From an uncultured Pelagibacteraceae bacterium (GTDB lineage: Bacteria; Pseudomonadota; Alphaproteobacteria; Pelagibacterales; Pelagibacteraceae), in assembly GCA_902618205.1 (NCBI GenBank), contig CACMZL010000002.1, positions 62,001 through 126,000 on the forward strand: a stretch of 64,000 nt of DNA, read 5' to 3'. Below are positions 1-9,436 of this stretch, one piece after another. Position 1 is the first letter of the stretch. Each line of letters begins with the position of its first letter. The position numbers were made by a program, and so were the translations under genes. The notes below the pieces were generated by a model. That model did not search any database and had not been told where the DNA came from. It saw nothing but the letters and a program-made list of their open reading frames with translations.

Positions 1-1232
1 GTTGCTATAGGAATTATAATAAAACCTAATTTACTAAATAAAGATACACTAATAATTATATTCAAAATTACAGAAATGAATGAAAAATAAAAAGGTGTTT
101 TGGTATCATTTCTAGCAAATATAAAATTTGAAAATATTTTAATCATCGAAAATGCAGGCAGGCCTAATGCAAAATAAAATAAAGCACGGGCTGAATTTTT
201 AACACTTTCTTCATTAAAAGATCCATACCCGAAAAGTGCAGAAACAATTTCTTCAGAGGCAAAAATCAATGCAAGTGTAGCAGGAAGACTTAAAAATAAA
301 CTTAACTCAAGAGACTTATTTTGTAAAAATTCTAATTTTGATTTATTTTTATTCTTAACATATCTACTTAAGTTGGGTAAAATAATTATACCAATTGCAA
401 TGCCAGCTATAGCTAAGTTTATCTGATATATTCTGTCAGCATAGTACAAGTATGAAACTGCACTTGCCTGGAAAGAAGCGATTATCGTTCCAACTAATAT
501 ATTAATTTGAGTAACACCAGATGAAAATATACTTGGCAAAAGCTTCTTAAAAAAGAATTTTATTTTTTTATCCAATTGAAAATTGAATTTAAAACTTGGG
601 TAAAAATATTTTCTAGTAAAAATAATTAAAAATATAAATTGTATAATTCCTGCAAATGTTACTGCATAACTTATATAGTAAACTAAATTTGTGTCATTTT
701 TTATAATAATGAAACATAATATTAATATTATATTTAAAAAAAGTGGTGCAGCAGCAGCAGCGGCAAATTTATTATGAGAATTTAAAATTGCTGAAAAAAA
801 TGATGCTATGCTTATAAAAAATAAAAAAGGAAAAGTAATTCTTGTTAAGTCGACTGCTAATTTAAACTTATTATCTACCTCTGAGAAACCAGGCGCAATC
901 AATTTGATAAAGCTTGGCATAAAAATCTCAACTAATATTGTTAGAGCTAAAAGTACTAATACCAATAAATTAAATACTGAGTTTGCAAATTTTTGTGCTT
1001 TTTTTTTACTAAACAAAAGTTCTGATGTGTAAGATGGAACGAATGCTGCATTAAAAGTACCTTCTGCAAACAATCTTCTAAAGGTGTTTGGTATTCTAAA
1101 TGCTACAAAGAATGCATCTGCAATTGGTCCCGAACCAAGATAAATAGCTATGAAAAAATCTCTAATGTATCCTAAAATTCTGCTTAGTATAACAAACAAA
1201 CTAAATGTGCCTGTTGACTTAATTAAATTCAT
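1..1232 (-). CDS. murJ: Lipid II flippase MurJ (MviN), 3' part beyond the left edge
   Basis: Probable flippase that moves lipid II, the peptidoglycan precursor, across the cytoplasmic membrane (MviN/MurJ branch of the MOP superfamily). The reverse strand reads open from an ATG at 1232 to the window edge, giving about 410 residues of a family usually near 510, so the C-terminus is missing only because the window ends. The N-terminal family signature is clear: LSRILGYIRD, then RIPNTFRRLFAEG and FVPSY, followed by many hydrophobic helices. It is divergent from malic enzyme with a 44-bp gap that must hold both promoters. Confidence 0.93.
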   Translation of the reverse strand, partial: MNLIKSTGTFSLFVILSRILGYIRDFFIAIYLGSGPIADAFFVAFRIPNTFRRLFAEGTFNAAFVPSYTSELLFSKKKAQKFANSVFNLLVLVLLALTILVEIFMPSFIKLIAPGFSEVDNKFKLAVDLTRITFPFLFFISIASFFSAILNSHNKFAAAAAAPLFLNIILILCFIIIKNDTNLVYYISYAVTFAGIIQFIFLIIFTRKYFYPSFKFNFQLDKKIKFFFKKLLPSIFSSGVTQINILVGTIIASFQASAVSYLYYADRIYQINLAIAGIAIGIIILPNLSRYVKNKNKSKLEFLQNKSLELSLFLSLPATLALIFASEEIVSALFGYGSFNEESVKNSARALFYFALGLPAFSMIKIFSNFIFARNDTKTPFYFSFISVILNIIISVSLFSKLGFIIIPIA

Positions 1233-1276
1233 AAATCATATTACTAATTTAATCCATTTGTATATCTAAACAAACA

Positions 1277-3565
1277 ATGAAAAAAAACAAAATTGAACAT
1301 TATTCTGATAAAGAAGCTTTAGATTTTCATACTAATGATAAATCTGGCAAAATAGAGATCGTATCATCTAAACCTGTAACTACAAAAAGAGACCTTGCCT
1401 TAGCTTATTCTCCTGGTGTTGCGGCTCCTGTAAAAGCAATAGCAGATAATCCTGAGTTAGCATATGAATATACTACTAAGGGAAACCTAGTTGCAGTAAT
1501 TAGTAATGGATCAGCAATATTGGGACTAGGAAATTTAGGAGCTATAGCATCAAAACCAGTAATGGAAGGAAAGGCTGTTCTATTCAAAAGATTTGCAGAT
1601 ATTGACTCCATAGATTTAGAAATAGACACTGAGGACACAAAAGAGATAATTAATTCCATAAAACATATTGCAAAAAGCTTTGGAGGAATAAATTTAGAAG
1701 ATATTGCAGCCCCAAACTGTTTTATAATTGAAGAAGAATTAAAAAAAATTTTAGATATTCCTGTATTTCATGACGATCAACATGGGACGGCAATTATAAC
1801 AACAGCAGCATTAATTAACGCAGTTGATATTGCAAAAAAAAACTTAAAAAAAATTGAAATAGTAATTAATGGAGCCGGTGCTGCAGCTATGGCATGTGCA
1901 AAATTATTTAGAAGCACAGGTATTCCAAAAAATAATATTAAAATGTTGGATACAAAAGGAGTAATAAATAAAAATAGAAAAGATATTAATTCTTGGAAAA
2001 AAGAATTTGCAGTAGAAACAAAGGATAAAAGTTTAGATGATGCGATGAAAAATGCAGATGTATTTTTAGGCCTATCTGCTGCAGGTGTTGTAAAAAAGAG
2101 TATGGTAAAAAAAATGGCTAAAAATCCAATTATATTTGCGTGCGCAAATCCAGATCCTGAGATTAAGCCTGAAGATATAGAAGAAGTTAGAAATGACGCA
2201 ATTATAGCAACAGGTAGATCCGATTATCCAAACCAAGTAAATAATTTAATAGGTTTTCCCTATATATTTAGAGGAGCATTAGATGTTAGAGCGAAAACCA
2301 TAAATGAAGAAATGAAAATTGCTGCAGCTAATGCGATTGCATCACTTGCAAGAGAATTTGTGCCTGATGAAGTTGCAGCTGCAATGGGTGGCGAAAGGCC
2401 AAATTATGGAAAAGAATATATTATCCCATCAACTTTTGACCCAAGGTTAATAAGTGTAATACCGGTAGCAGTAGCAAAAGCTGCTATGAAATCTGGAGTA
2501 GCTAGAAAAAAAATTGAAAATTTTGATCAATATTCTGAACAATTAAAACAAAGGTTGGATCCATCAGTTACTATAATGCAAGGAATTAATAACCAAATTA
2601 AAAAAACAAATAAAAAAGTTGTCTTTGCCGATGGTGAAGATGAAAATACTTTAAAAGCTGCAATAGCTTTCAAAAATAGTGGACTTGGTACACCTATATT
2701 AGTTGCTAAAGAGAAAGTGGTTAAAGAAAAACTTAGAGAGATTGGTTATGGAGAAAACTTTGATATTGAAATTGTAAACTCTACATTGAGCGATAAAAGA
2801 AAAAAATATGTGAATTATTTATTTAGAAAACTACAGAGAAAAGAGGGATTGCTTGAAAGAGATTGTGATAAAATGGTCAGAAATGACAGAGTTATATGGG
2901 GTTCTTGTATGGTTGCATGTGGTGATGCTGATGCAATGGTTACTGGAAATTCAAGAAGGTATGGACAATCTCTTGATAAAGTAAAAAAGGTCATAGATGC
3001 AAGACCTGGAGAAATTATGTTTGGATTAAACATGATTGTGAACAAAGGTAAAACAGTGTTTATTGCTGATACAAGTGTAAATGAGTACCCAACTTCAGAC
3101 CAATTATCTGAAATTGCAATTTCTGCATCAAGAGTTGCAAGATTATTTGGTTTTGAACCAAAAGTAGCTTTTCTTTCACACTCTACCTTTGGTCAACCGA
3201 TTACAGCTAGAACTAAACATATAAGAGATGCAGTAGAAATTTTAAAGAAGAAAAAAGTTGACTTTAAGTTTGATGGGGACATGCAACCCGATGTTGCGTT
3301 AAGCGATGAATATAAGGACCTCTATCCTTTTTCTGAAATTGTTGGAAATGCAAATATATTAATTATGCCTGGACAACACAGTGCAGCAATAACATATAAA
3401 ATTATGAAAACTCTAGGAGGTGCTAAAGTTATTGGGCCACTTTTAATCGGCTTAGGTCAAGCTATAGAAATTGCTCCTCTCCGATCTTCAACATCTGACA
3501 TATTAAATTTAGCTTCAGTGGCGGCATATTCATCTGGGGTTATTAATTATAAAAAACCTAACTAG
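1277..3565 (+). CDS. maeB: NADP-dependent malic enzyme with C-terminal phosphotransacetylase-like domain
   Basis: Oxidatively decarboxylates malate to pyruvate and CO2 in the cytoplasm, linking the TCA cycle to pyruvate and NADPH. The 762-residue length matches the large MaeB type. Residues about 20-425 are the malic enzyme: SNGSAILGLGNLGA near 77-90 and FHDDQHGTAI near 165 are hallmark stretches. A PTA_PTB domain fills about 430-755; in this family it is thought to be regulatory (acetyl-CoA sensing) rather than catalytic. Start is the ATG at 1277. Its TAG stop lies in a CTAG that also supplies the stop of the convergent BON lipoprotein gene. Confidence 0.95.
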   Translation: MKKNKIEHYSDKEALDFHTNDKSGKIEIVSSKPVTTKRDLALAYSPGVAAPVKAIADNPELAYEYTTKGNLVAVISNGSAILGLGNLGAIASKPVMEGKAVLFKRFADIDSIDLEIDTEDTKEIINSIKHIAKSFGGINLEDIAAPNCFIIEEELKKILDIPVFHDDQHGTAIITTAALINAVDIAKKNLKKIEIVINGAGAAAMACAKLFRSTGIPKNNIKMLDTKGVINKNRKDINSWKKEFAVETKDKSLDDAMKNADVFLGLSAAGVVKKSMVKKMAKNPIIFACANPDPEIKPEDIEEVRNDAIIATGRSDYPNQVNNLIGFPYIFRGALDVRAKTINEEMKIAAANAIASLAREFVPDEVAAAMGGERPNYGKEYIIPSTFDPRLISVIPVAVAKAAMKSGVARKKIENFDQYSEQLKQRLDPSVTIMQGINNQIKKTNKKVVFADGEDENTLKAAIAFKNSGLGTPILVAKEKVVKEKLREIGYGENFDIEIVNSTLSDKRKKYVNYLFRKLQRKEGLLERDCDKMVRNDRVIWGSCMVACGDADAMVTGNSRRYGQSLDKVKKVIDARPGEIMFGLNMIVNKGKTVFIADTSVNEYPTSDQLSEIAISASRVARLFGFEPKVAFLSHSTFGQPITARTKHIRDAVEILKKKKVDFKFDGDMQPDVALSDEYKDLYPFSEIVGNANILIMPGQHSAAITYKIMKTLGGAKVIGPLLIGLGQAIEIAPLRSSTSDILNLASVAAYSSGVINYKKPN

Positions 3566-4155
3566 TTTTTTATTACTCTCAAATCCTCTACTAAAAATAT
3601 ACTTGTAACGACATCTTCCACATCAAGAACTTGCTTTGCTTCATTTATTACTTCAGCTCTTTCTTCCTCATTTTGTGAAATACCATAAATGTAAATAATT
3701 TTTTTATATGTATCGATGTCATAATTTGCAGACTTTATTTTTTTATTTGTTATTAGAGCAGTTCTTAGTTGAGATGTTATAAGTACATCCTTTGCGGTCT
3801 GTTTAAAGTTAAACTCCTCTTTAATTTTTAGGTCATTTTTTACTGATCTCGCACCTTTTATTTCCCAACCTAACTTTGTAATTTTTAATTTTTCTTCTAC
3901 GGTATCTACTTTACCTGTTATAAAAATTCGACCATCTAATACTTTGGTCTTTACGTTAAGTAGATAACCTTTATTCATCAATATTAATTTTGTTCTTAAA
4001 TTTTTTTTCATTAATGAGTCGTCAATTTGTGTTCCTATAGTCCTTGGATCCATAGCAATAGAAACTCCTGTACCCAAAACACCTGTAGATGAATAGCCAA
4101 CACATCCTGAAACTAATATTAAAATTATTATTAGTATTAAGTTTCTAGATTTCAT
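3562..4155 (-). CDS. BON-domain outer-membrane lipoprotein (YraP/DolP-like)
   Basis: A 197-residue predicted lipoprotein. A hydrophobic signal ends in the lipobox LVSGC with the acylated cysteine at residue 18. Two BON-like repeats follow (about 49-115 and 118-190), each with the pattern of a secondary-structure unit ending in a VKNDL or VVTSI strand. In E. coli the equivalent DolP (YraP) helps outer-membrane integrity; here that is inference. It follows rsmI with an 11-bp overlap, the same neighbourhood seen in other proteobacteria (rsmI, lpoA, dolP), which supports the assignment. Confidence 0.82.
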   Translation of the reverse strand: MKSRNLILIIILILVSGCVGYSSTGVLGTGVSIAMDPRTIGTQIDDSLMKKNLRTKLILMNKGYLLNVKTKVLDGRIFITGKVDTVEEKLKITKLGWEIKGARSVKNDLKIKEEFNFKQTAKDVLITSQLRTALITNKKIKSANYDIDTYKKIIYIYGISQNEEERAEVINEAKQVLDVEDVVTSIFLVEDLRVIKN

Positions 4156-5002
4156 TTTTCTTTTTCAAACAAAAATCATAAATAATTTTTTTTGATATAT
4201 TATTTTCTTTGCTTATTTTTAATGTTATATCTTTAATTGACATTTTTTTTAAAAGTTTAATAATTTTTTTTTTAACTGATTCTTCGATTACTTGTAACCT
4301 ATTTTGTAAATTTAAATTTTCAGATATAACAACAGTAATCTCACCCTTTTCAGTTATATTAACATTATTAAGATTATTAACTTTTTCTCTGATGTATTCC
4401 TCATGTAACTTTGTCATTTCTCTAGTAATTAAAATATCTCTGTCTTTAAAATATTTTTGGATTTGAGCTTTTATTTTTTTTATTTTTTTGGGTGAAATAA
4501 AAAAAACGATTGAATAATTTAAATTAGAAATCTTCTGAAAAAGTTGATCAATTTGCAATTTTTTATCAGGCAAAAAACCGCAAAAAAAGAAATTTTTTGA
4601 AAAGCCGCTTATAGAAACAGCTGCAGTAACAGCAGAAGACCCAGGAACTGGAAATATGTCAATTTTATTCTTGATGCATTCGTTTATCAAAATTCCACCT
4701 GGATCTGAAATTGCTGGAGTACCAGCATCTGAAATGATAGAAATTATTTTATTTTCTTTTAATAAATCTAATACGTATTTGATATTTTTTTTTTCATTAA
4801 ATTTATGATTGGATAATAATTTTGTATTTATATTGAACCTAGATAACAGTTTACTTGAAACTCTTGTGTCCTCTGACAAAATAACATCTGATTTATTAAG
4901 TATGTATATAGCTCTAAAAGTAATATCGCCTAAATTTCCTATTGGCGTTGAAACACAATATAGCCCAGGTTTTAAACTATCATTTATTTCAAAATTATAC
5001 AT
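4145..5002 (-). CDS. rsmI: 16S rRNA (cytidine-1402 2'-O)-methyltransferase RsmI
   Basis: SAM-dependent methylation of the ribose of C1402 in the 16S rRNA decoding centre. The 285-residue protein belongs to the tetrapyrrole-methylase fold: STPIGNLGD near residues 18-26, LSEDTR near 43, ISDAGTPAISDPG near 90-102 and VPGSSA near 118 are the family motifs. The ATG at 5002 is forced, since no other start codon occurs before the GNLGD motif. It is divergent from the LpoA-like gene, whose ATG is only 3 bp away, so its promoter must lie inside that gene. Confidence 0.95.
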   Translation of the reverse strand: MYNFEINDSLKPGLYCVSTPIGNLGDITFRAIYILNKSDVILSEDTRVSSKLLSRFNINTKLLSNHKFNEKKNIKYVLDLLKENKIISIISDAGTPAISDPGGILINECIKNKIDIFPVPGSSAVTAAVSISGFSKNFFFCGFLPDKKLQIDQLFQKISNLNYSIVFFISPKKIKKIKAQIQKYFKDRDILITREMTKLHEEYIREKVNNLNNVNITEKGEITVVISENLNLQNRLQVIEESVKKKIIKLLKKMSIKDITLKISKENNISKKIIYDFCLKKKNEI

Positions 5003-5005
5003 TTA

Positions 5006-6163
5006 ATGACGATGATGAAATTATATATCACAGTTTTAAAAGTTTTTCTTATAATCGTTTTTTCGGATCTTAAAGCAATTTCGGACGAGAAAATTAAAAT
5101 AGGTTTAATTGTACCTCTATCTGGTGAATATTCATATATTGGTAATTCAATTCTTAAATCTACAAGAATGGCACTAAATAAAATTAATGATGAAAGAATA
5201 ACAGTTATACCTAAAGATACAAAAGCAAACCCAATAGATACATTAAAAGTATCAAATGAGCTTCACAACAATGGTGTGAAAATAATTATTGGACCAGTAT
5301 TCAATGAGAGTAATAAATATTTAGATGAATTAAATGAGGTAACATTTTTATCTTTTACAAACAAAATTAGAAATAATCCGAAAAACGTAATTTCTGCAGG
5401 AGTAAATGCAATATCACAAATAAATACTATTAAAAAATATTTGAGTAAAAATAATTTAAAAAATACAATATTTTTAATACCTGAAACGGAGTATAAAAGA
5501 GAAATAGAAGAAGCTATTGAGAAATCCAATTTAATATTAAAAGAAAGATTTATTTATAGTAAAGACCCAACATTACTAACAAAGCAAATAGAAGATTTAA
5601 CAAGGTATCAACAAAGAAAACGAAATTTAGAAAATGAAATTAAAAGAATAGAAAATACAAATACTTTCAATAAAAAAAAAAAAATAGATGAATTGAAAAA
5701 AAAAGATACTTTAGGTTTTATTAATTTTGATTCGGTAATAATTGCTGATTTTAGTGAAAGTCTAAAAAGTGTTGCTACATCGTTATTATATACTGATGTA
5801 TCTTCTGAAAGAATAAAATATATTACATTGAATCAGTGGTTTGATGAAAGTCTTTTAAAAGAAACTTCATTACATCCAATATATTTCCCATCAATCAATA
5901 AAGATAATTTTGAAATATTTCAAAAAGAATACACTCGAAACTTCAAAAATACACCAAATCAAATTTCTTTTTTAAGTTACGATCTAATAGGGTTGATCTA
6001 TTACTTGTTAATAAATAATGATTTTAAGGCTAACGAAAATTTATTTATTAAAAAAAACAAATTTAAAGGAAAAATAGGTATCTTTGAAATAAATAAAAAA
6101 ACAATTACCCATCAATTAAATTTTTACGAAATACAAAATAATAATTTTAAAGAAATTTTTTAA
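5006..6163 (+). CDS. LpoA-like penicillin-binding-protein activator / periplasmic binding-fold protein
   Basis: A 385-residue protein with an N-terminal hydrophobic segment and then a Leu/Ile/Val-binding-type fold (IGLIVPLSGEYSYIGNS near 30-46; IIIGPVFNESN near 91-101), the fold of the C-terminal half of LpoA, which activates PBP1A. Being divergent from rsmI, next to a DolP-like gene, matches the lpoA context of other proteobacteria. No lipobox cysteine is seen, so it may be soluble periplasmic or anchored by its signal segment. A charged, coiled-coil-like insert lies near residues 195-235. Start could be ATG 5006, 5012 or 5015. The 3' end overlaps rdgB by 17 bp. Confidence 0.7.
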   Translation: MTMMKLYITVLKVFLIIVFSDLKAISDEKIKIGLIVPLSGEYSYIGNSILKSTRMALNKINDERITVIPKDTKANPIDTLKVSNELHNNGVKIIIGPVFNESNKYLDELNEVTFLSFTNKIRNNPKNVISAGVNAISQINTIKKYLSKNNLKNTIFLIPETEYKREIEEAIEKSNLILKERFIYSKDPTLLTKQIEDLTRYQQRKRNLENEIKRIENTNTFNKKKKIDELKKKDTLGFINFDSVIIADFSESLKSVATSLLYTDVSSERIKYITLNQWFDESLLKETSLHPIYFPSINKDNFEIFQKEYTRNFKNTPNQISFLSYDLIGLIYYLLINNDFKANENLFIKKNKFKGKIGIFEINKKTITHQLNFYEIQNNNFKEIF

Positions 6164-6749
6164 TTTTTTTGAAAGCTTTTGCCCGATGATCATTTTTAAA
6201 TTTTAACTTTTGGCTCATTTGGCCAAATGTTAATTTTTTATTTTTAGGAATAAAAATTGGATCATAGCCAAAACCTTTATTACCTATTTTTTTTTTAGAA
6301 ATTCTACCACTAATAATCCCTAAAGATTGGATCGGTTTTTTTTTTAATCCATAAATTGTTAATGCACAGATAAATCTCGCTTTAATCTTTTTTGACTTCC
6401 AGTTTTTATCTACCTTCGATAACTTTTGATATACTTTAGATATTGCCAAATTGAAATCTCCCCTTTTCCCACCCCATCTTGCTGAATAAATACCTGGTTG
6501 ATTATTTAGTAAGTCAATTTCAAGCCCAGAATCATCCGCGATGCAAATTTTTTTTGTTTTTTTTGAAAAATGCTTTGCCTTGATTAAAGAATTTTTTAGA
6601 AAAGTTTGTCCATTTTCTTTAGGGCTTTTTAGACCATAGTCTTTTGGAGAAGTAATAGTGTAGTATTTGGGCAGTAAATCTTTGATTTCTTTTATTTTTC
6701 CTTCATTATTTGACCCTACTACGATTTCTTTAATTTTTTTTTTTAACAT
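6147..6749 (-). CDS. rdgB: Non-canonical purine NTP pyrophosphatase RdgB/HAM1
   Basis: House-cleaning enzyme that hydrolyses XTP, dITP and ITP to the monophosphate plus pyrophosphate, keeping deaminated purines out of DNA and RNA. The 200-residue length is normal. Motifs: NNEGKIKEI near 14-22 (substrate loop), ADDSGLEID near 71-79 (metal-binding acid pair), GKRGDF near 94, and GFGYDPIF near 159. Starts at ATG 6749, 36 bp from the divergent grpE ATG; that gap is almost wholly taken up by the candidate heat-shock promoter of grpE. Confidence 0.94.
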   Translation of the reverse strand: MLKKKIKEIVVGSNNEGKIKEIKDLLPKYYTITSPKDYGLKSPKENGQTFLKNSLIKAKHFSKKTKKICIADDSGLEIDLLNNQPGIYSARWGGKRGDFNLAISKVYQKLSKVDKNWKSKKIKARFICALTIYGLKKKPIQSLGIISGRISKKKIGNKGFGYDPIFIPKNKKLTFGQMSQKLKFKNDHRAKAFKKIKKFL

Positions 6750-6778
6750 CTAGAATTTCATAAATTTCTTACCATATA
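6750..6778 (+). promoter_or_regulatory. Candidate RpoH (sigma-32) promoter of grpE
   Basis: CTAGAA at 6750-6755, a 16-bp spacer and CCATATA at 6772-6778. This resembles the sigma-32 consensus (CTTGAA, then CCCCATNT) and has exactly the same spacing as the candidate site upstream of hslV at 40096-40124, another classical heat-shock gene. The grpE ATG follows 7 bp after the -10, so transcription would begin at or just before the start codon, implying a leaderless message. Confidence 0.5.
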
Positions 6779-6785
6779 GACTTTA

Positions 6786-7424
6786 ATGGAAAAAGAAGAA
6801 TCGCAAAAAAAAGAAAATCAAAATTTAAAAGACGAAAACTCAGAGCTAAGCACAGATAAACAAGCCTCAGAGGAAGCTAAAAAAAATGAAGAAGAAGAGC
6901 AACTTTCACCCGAGGATGAAATTGCAAATCTTAAAGATAAAGTTGCTAGAACATTTGCTGAAATGGAAAATCAGAGAAGACGATTCGAAAAAGAGAAAGA
7001 TGAAGCTTTTGAATATGGTGGATTTTCATTTGCGAGGGAAACTCTTAATCTTCTAGATAATTTAGAAAGATCAAAACAAACACTGGAAAGTGATGAAACT
7101 ATAAAAGATAAAGACACACTAAAAAAATTGATAGAACATATTAATATTATTAATGAAGATATGATTTCTATTTTTAAAAAAAATAATATTGAGCCAATTA
7201 AAGCAATTAACGAAAAACTGGATCCAAATTTGCATCAGGCAATGATGGAAGTTGAAGATGATACAAAAGATCAAGGGACAATAGTTCAAGAAATTCAAAA
7301 AGGTTTTATGATGAAGGATAGATTGCTAAGACCTTCGTTAGTAGCTGTATCTAAAAAAAAAGTTGAAGAGAAACAAAATAACCAAAAAGACAAGGAAATT
7401 GAGGAAAAAGAGGCAAAAAATTAA
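6786..7424 (+). CDS. grpE: Nucleotide exchange factor GrpE
   Basis: Co-chaperone that releases ADP from DnaK. Of 212 residues, the first 45 or so are a low-complexity Glu/Lys-rich tail, then a long helix (about 50-100, LKDKVARTFAEMENQRRR) forming the dimer stalk, then the compact beta domain (IKAINEKLDPNLHQAMMEV near 138-156 and the conserved KGFMMKDRLLRPSLVAVS near 176-193). First gene of grpE-dnaK-dnaJ. No Shine-Dalgarno precedes the ATG, in line with the leaderless start suggested by the promoter position. Confidence 0.95.
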   Translation: MEKEESQKKENQNLKDENSELSTDKQASEEAKKNEEEEQLSPEDEIANLKDKVARTFAEMENQRRRFEKEKDEAFEYGGFSFARETLNLLDNLERSKQTLESDETIKDKDTLKKLIEHINIINEDMISIFKKNNIEPIKAINEKLDPNLHQAMMEVEDDTKDQGTIVQEIQKGFMMKDRLLRPSLVAVSKKKVEEKQNNQKDKEIEEKEAKN

Positions 7425-7485
7425 TTATTTATTATGGTTGTAGTTGTAAAATTAGCACTTATATGAAGATCAATTAGGGTAAATT

Positions 7486-9408
7486 ATGAGTAAAGTTATT
7501 GGAATAGATTTAGGAACAACAAATTCTTGTGTAGCCGTTATGGAGGGAACACAAGCAAAAGTATTAGAAAATGCTGAAGGAGCAAGAACGACACCTTCAG
7601 TTGTTGCATTTACAGATGAAGGTGAAAAATTAATAGGTCAACCAGCTAAAAGACAAGCTGTTACAAATCCTGAAAATACAATTTTTGCAGTTAAAAGGTT
7701 AATCGGAAGAAATTTTGATGATCCGACGGTTAAAAAAGACGTAGAGACTGCACCTTTTAAAATAGTTAATTCTGATAAAGGTGACGCATGGATAGAGGCA
7801 AAAGGACAAAAATATTCACCTTCACAAATTTCAGCTTTCACGCTTCAAAAAATGAAAGAGACAGCAGAAAAATATTTAGGTTCAGAGGTGAAACAAGCGG
7901 TAATTACTGTTCCAGCATATTTTAATGATGCTCAGAGACAAGCTACTAAAGATGCGGGTAAAATAGCTGGCCTTGAAGTTTTAAGAATTATAAATGAGCC
8001 TACAGCAGCATCCCTAGCTTATGGTTTAGACAAAAAAGCAAATAAAAAAATAGCAGTATATGATTTGGGTGGAGGAACATTCGATGTTTCAATTCTTGAA
8101 TTAGGTGATGGTGTATTTGAAGTTAAGTCAACTAATGGTGATACTTTTTTAGGCGGAGAAGATTTTGACAATGCAATAGTTGATTACCTTCTTTCAGAAT
8201 TCAAAAAAGAAAATGGTATTGATTTAAAATCAGATAAATTAGCATTACAAAGATTAAAAGAAGCTGCTGAAAAAGCAAAAATAGAACTTTCATCAGCTAC
8301 CCAAACAGAAATAAATTTACCATTTATTACAGCTGACAAAACTGGACCGAAACATATTAACTTGAAAATGACTAGAGCCAAATTAGAAGCATTAGTCGAA
8401 GATTTAATTTCAAGAACGATTCCGCCATGTAAAACAGCTTTAAAAGATGCGGGATTATCAGCAAGTGAAGTAGACGAAATTGTACTGGTTGGTGGTATGA
8501 CCAGAATGCCAAAAGTTATAGAAGAAGTTAAAAATTTCTTTGGGAAAGATCCTAACAAATCTGTAAATCCTGATGAAGTTGTTGCTATGGGAGCAGCAAT
8601 TCAAGCAGGGGTATTACAAGGTGATGTTAAAGATGTATTACTTCTAGATGTGACACCTTTATCATTAGGAATAGAGACTTTAGGTGGTGTTTCTACAAAA
8701 TTAATAGATAAAAATACAACAATACCAACCAAAAAAAGCCAAGTATTTTCTACTGCAGAGGATAATCAACCAGCTGTATCAATTAGAGTTCTTCAGGGTG
8801 AAAGGGAGATGGCTTCAGATAATAAAGTATTAGGAAACTTTGAGTTGGTTGGAATAGCTCCAGCTCCAAGAGGAGTTCCGCAAATTGAAGTGACATTTGA
8901 TATAGATGCAAATGGTATTGTAAATGTCTCGGCTAAAGACAAGGGAACTGGCAAAGAGCAAAAAATTCAAATTCAAGCATCTGGAGGATTAAGTGACGAA
9001 GAAATTAATCAAATGGTAAAAGATGCAGAGTCGAATAAAGAAGAGGATAAAAAGAAAAGAGAAGCTGTTGATGCAAGAAATCAAGCAGATACATTAATTC
9101 ACTCAACTGAAAAAAATTTAAAAGACCACGGAAGTAAGGTCAGTGATGCAGATAAAAAAGTTATTGAGGATGCATCAGCAAACCTTAGAAATGCTCTTAA
9201 AGGAACTGATGTTGAAGAAATTAAAAAGAAAACACAAGATTTAGTTCAGGCATCTATGAAACTAGGTGAAGCTATCTATAAATCACAACAAGGTGCAAAA
9301 CCTGAAGATGCTCCAAAAGACGCAAAGAAAGAAGATACGAAAGACGATAACGTTGTTGATGCAGATTTTGAAGAAGTAAAAGACGAAAATAAAGAAAAAA
9401 GCGCCTAA
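7486..9408 (+). CDS. dnaK: Hsp70 chaperone DnaK
   Basis: ATP-driven chaperone for nascent and heat-damaged proteins. The 640-residue length is standard. [13 protein letters not shown] (5-17), [11 protein letters not shown] near 193-203 and [11 protein letters not shown] near 335-345 build the ATPase domain. The linker [19 protein letters not shown] is near 385-403, the substrate domain follows, and an acidic and Lys-rich tail ends in KEKSA. The 61-bp gap after grpE holds an AGGG-like ribosome site 7 bp before the ATG. Co-transcribed with grpE and dnaJ by position. Confidence 0.98.
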   Translation: MSKVIGIDLGTTNSCVAVMEGTQAKVLENAEGARTTPSVVAFTDEGEKLIGQPAKRQAVTNPENTIFAVKRLIGRNFDDPTVKKDVETAPFKIVNSDKGDAWIEAKGQKYSPSQISAFTLQKMKETAEKYLGSEVKQAVITVPAYFNDAQRQATKDAGKIAGLEVLRIINEPTAASLAYGLDKKANKKIAVYDLGGGTFDVSILELGDGVFEVKSTNGDTFLGGEDFDNAIVDYLLSEFKKENGIDLKSDKLALQRLKEAAEKAKIELSSATQTEINLPFITADKTGPKHINLKMTRAKLEALVEDLISRTIPPCKTALKDAGLSASEVDEIVLVGGMTRMPKVIEEVKNFFGKDPNKSVNPDEVVAMGAAIQAGVLQGDVKDVLLLDVTPLSLGIETLGGVSTKLIDKNTTIPTKKSQVFSTAEDNQPAVSIRVLQGEREMASDNKVLGNFELVGIAPAPRGVPQIEVTFDIDANGIVNVSAKDKGTGKEQKIQIQASGGLSDEEINQMVKDAESNKEEDKKKREAVDARNQADTLIHSTEKNLKDHGSKVSDADKKVIEDASANLRNALKGTDVEEIKKKTQDLVQASMKLGEAIYKSQQGAKPEDAPKDAKKEDTKDDNVVDADFEEVKDENKEKSA

Positions 9409-9436
9409 TAAAACAACTGTTTGTCTATAACATGTT

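Noticed and set aside
7452-7459. TTAGCACT upstream of dnaK, like one half of the CIRCE/HrcA operator
   Set aside because: The inverted half AGTGCTAA is absent at the right distance, so there is no complete CIRCE element.
7432-7464. Ten-codon frame between grpE and dnaK that could be a leader peptide
   Set aside because: No ribosome site, no regulatory codon run and no attenuator hairpin; short frames like this are expected by chance.
8184-8558. 124-codon minus-strand frame within dnaK
   Set aside because: Opposite-strand shadow of a highly conserved gene; no protein features of its own.
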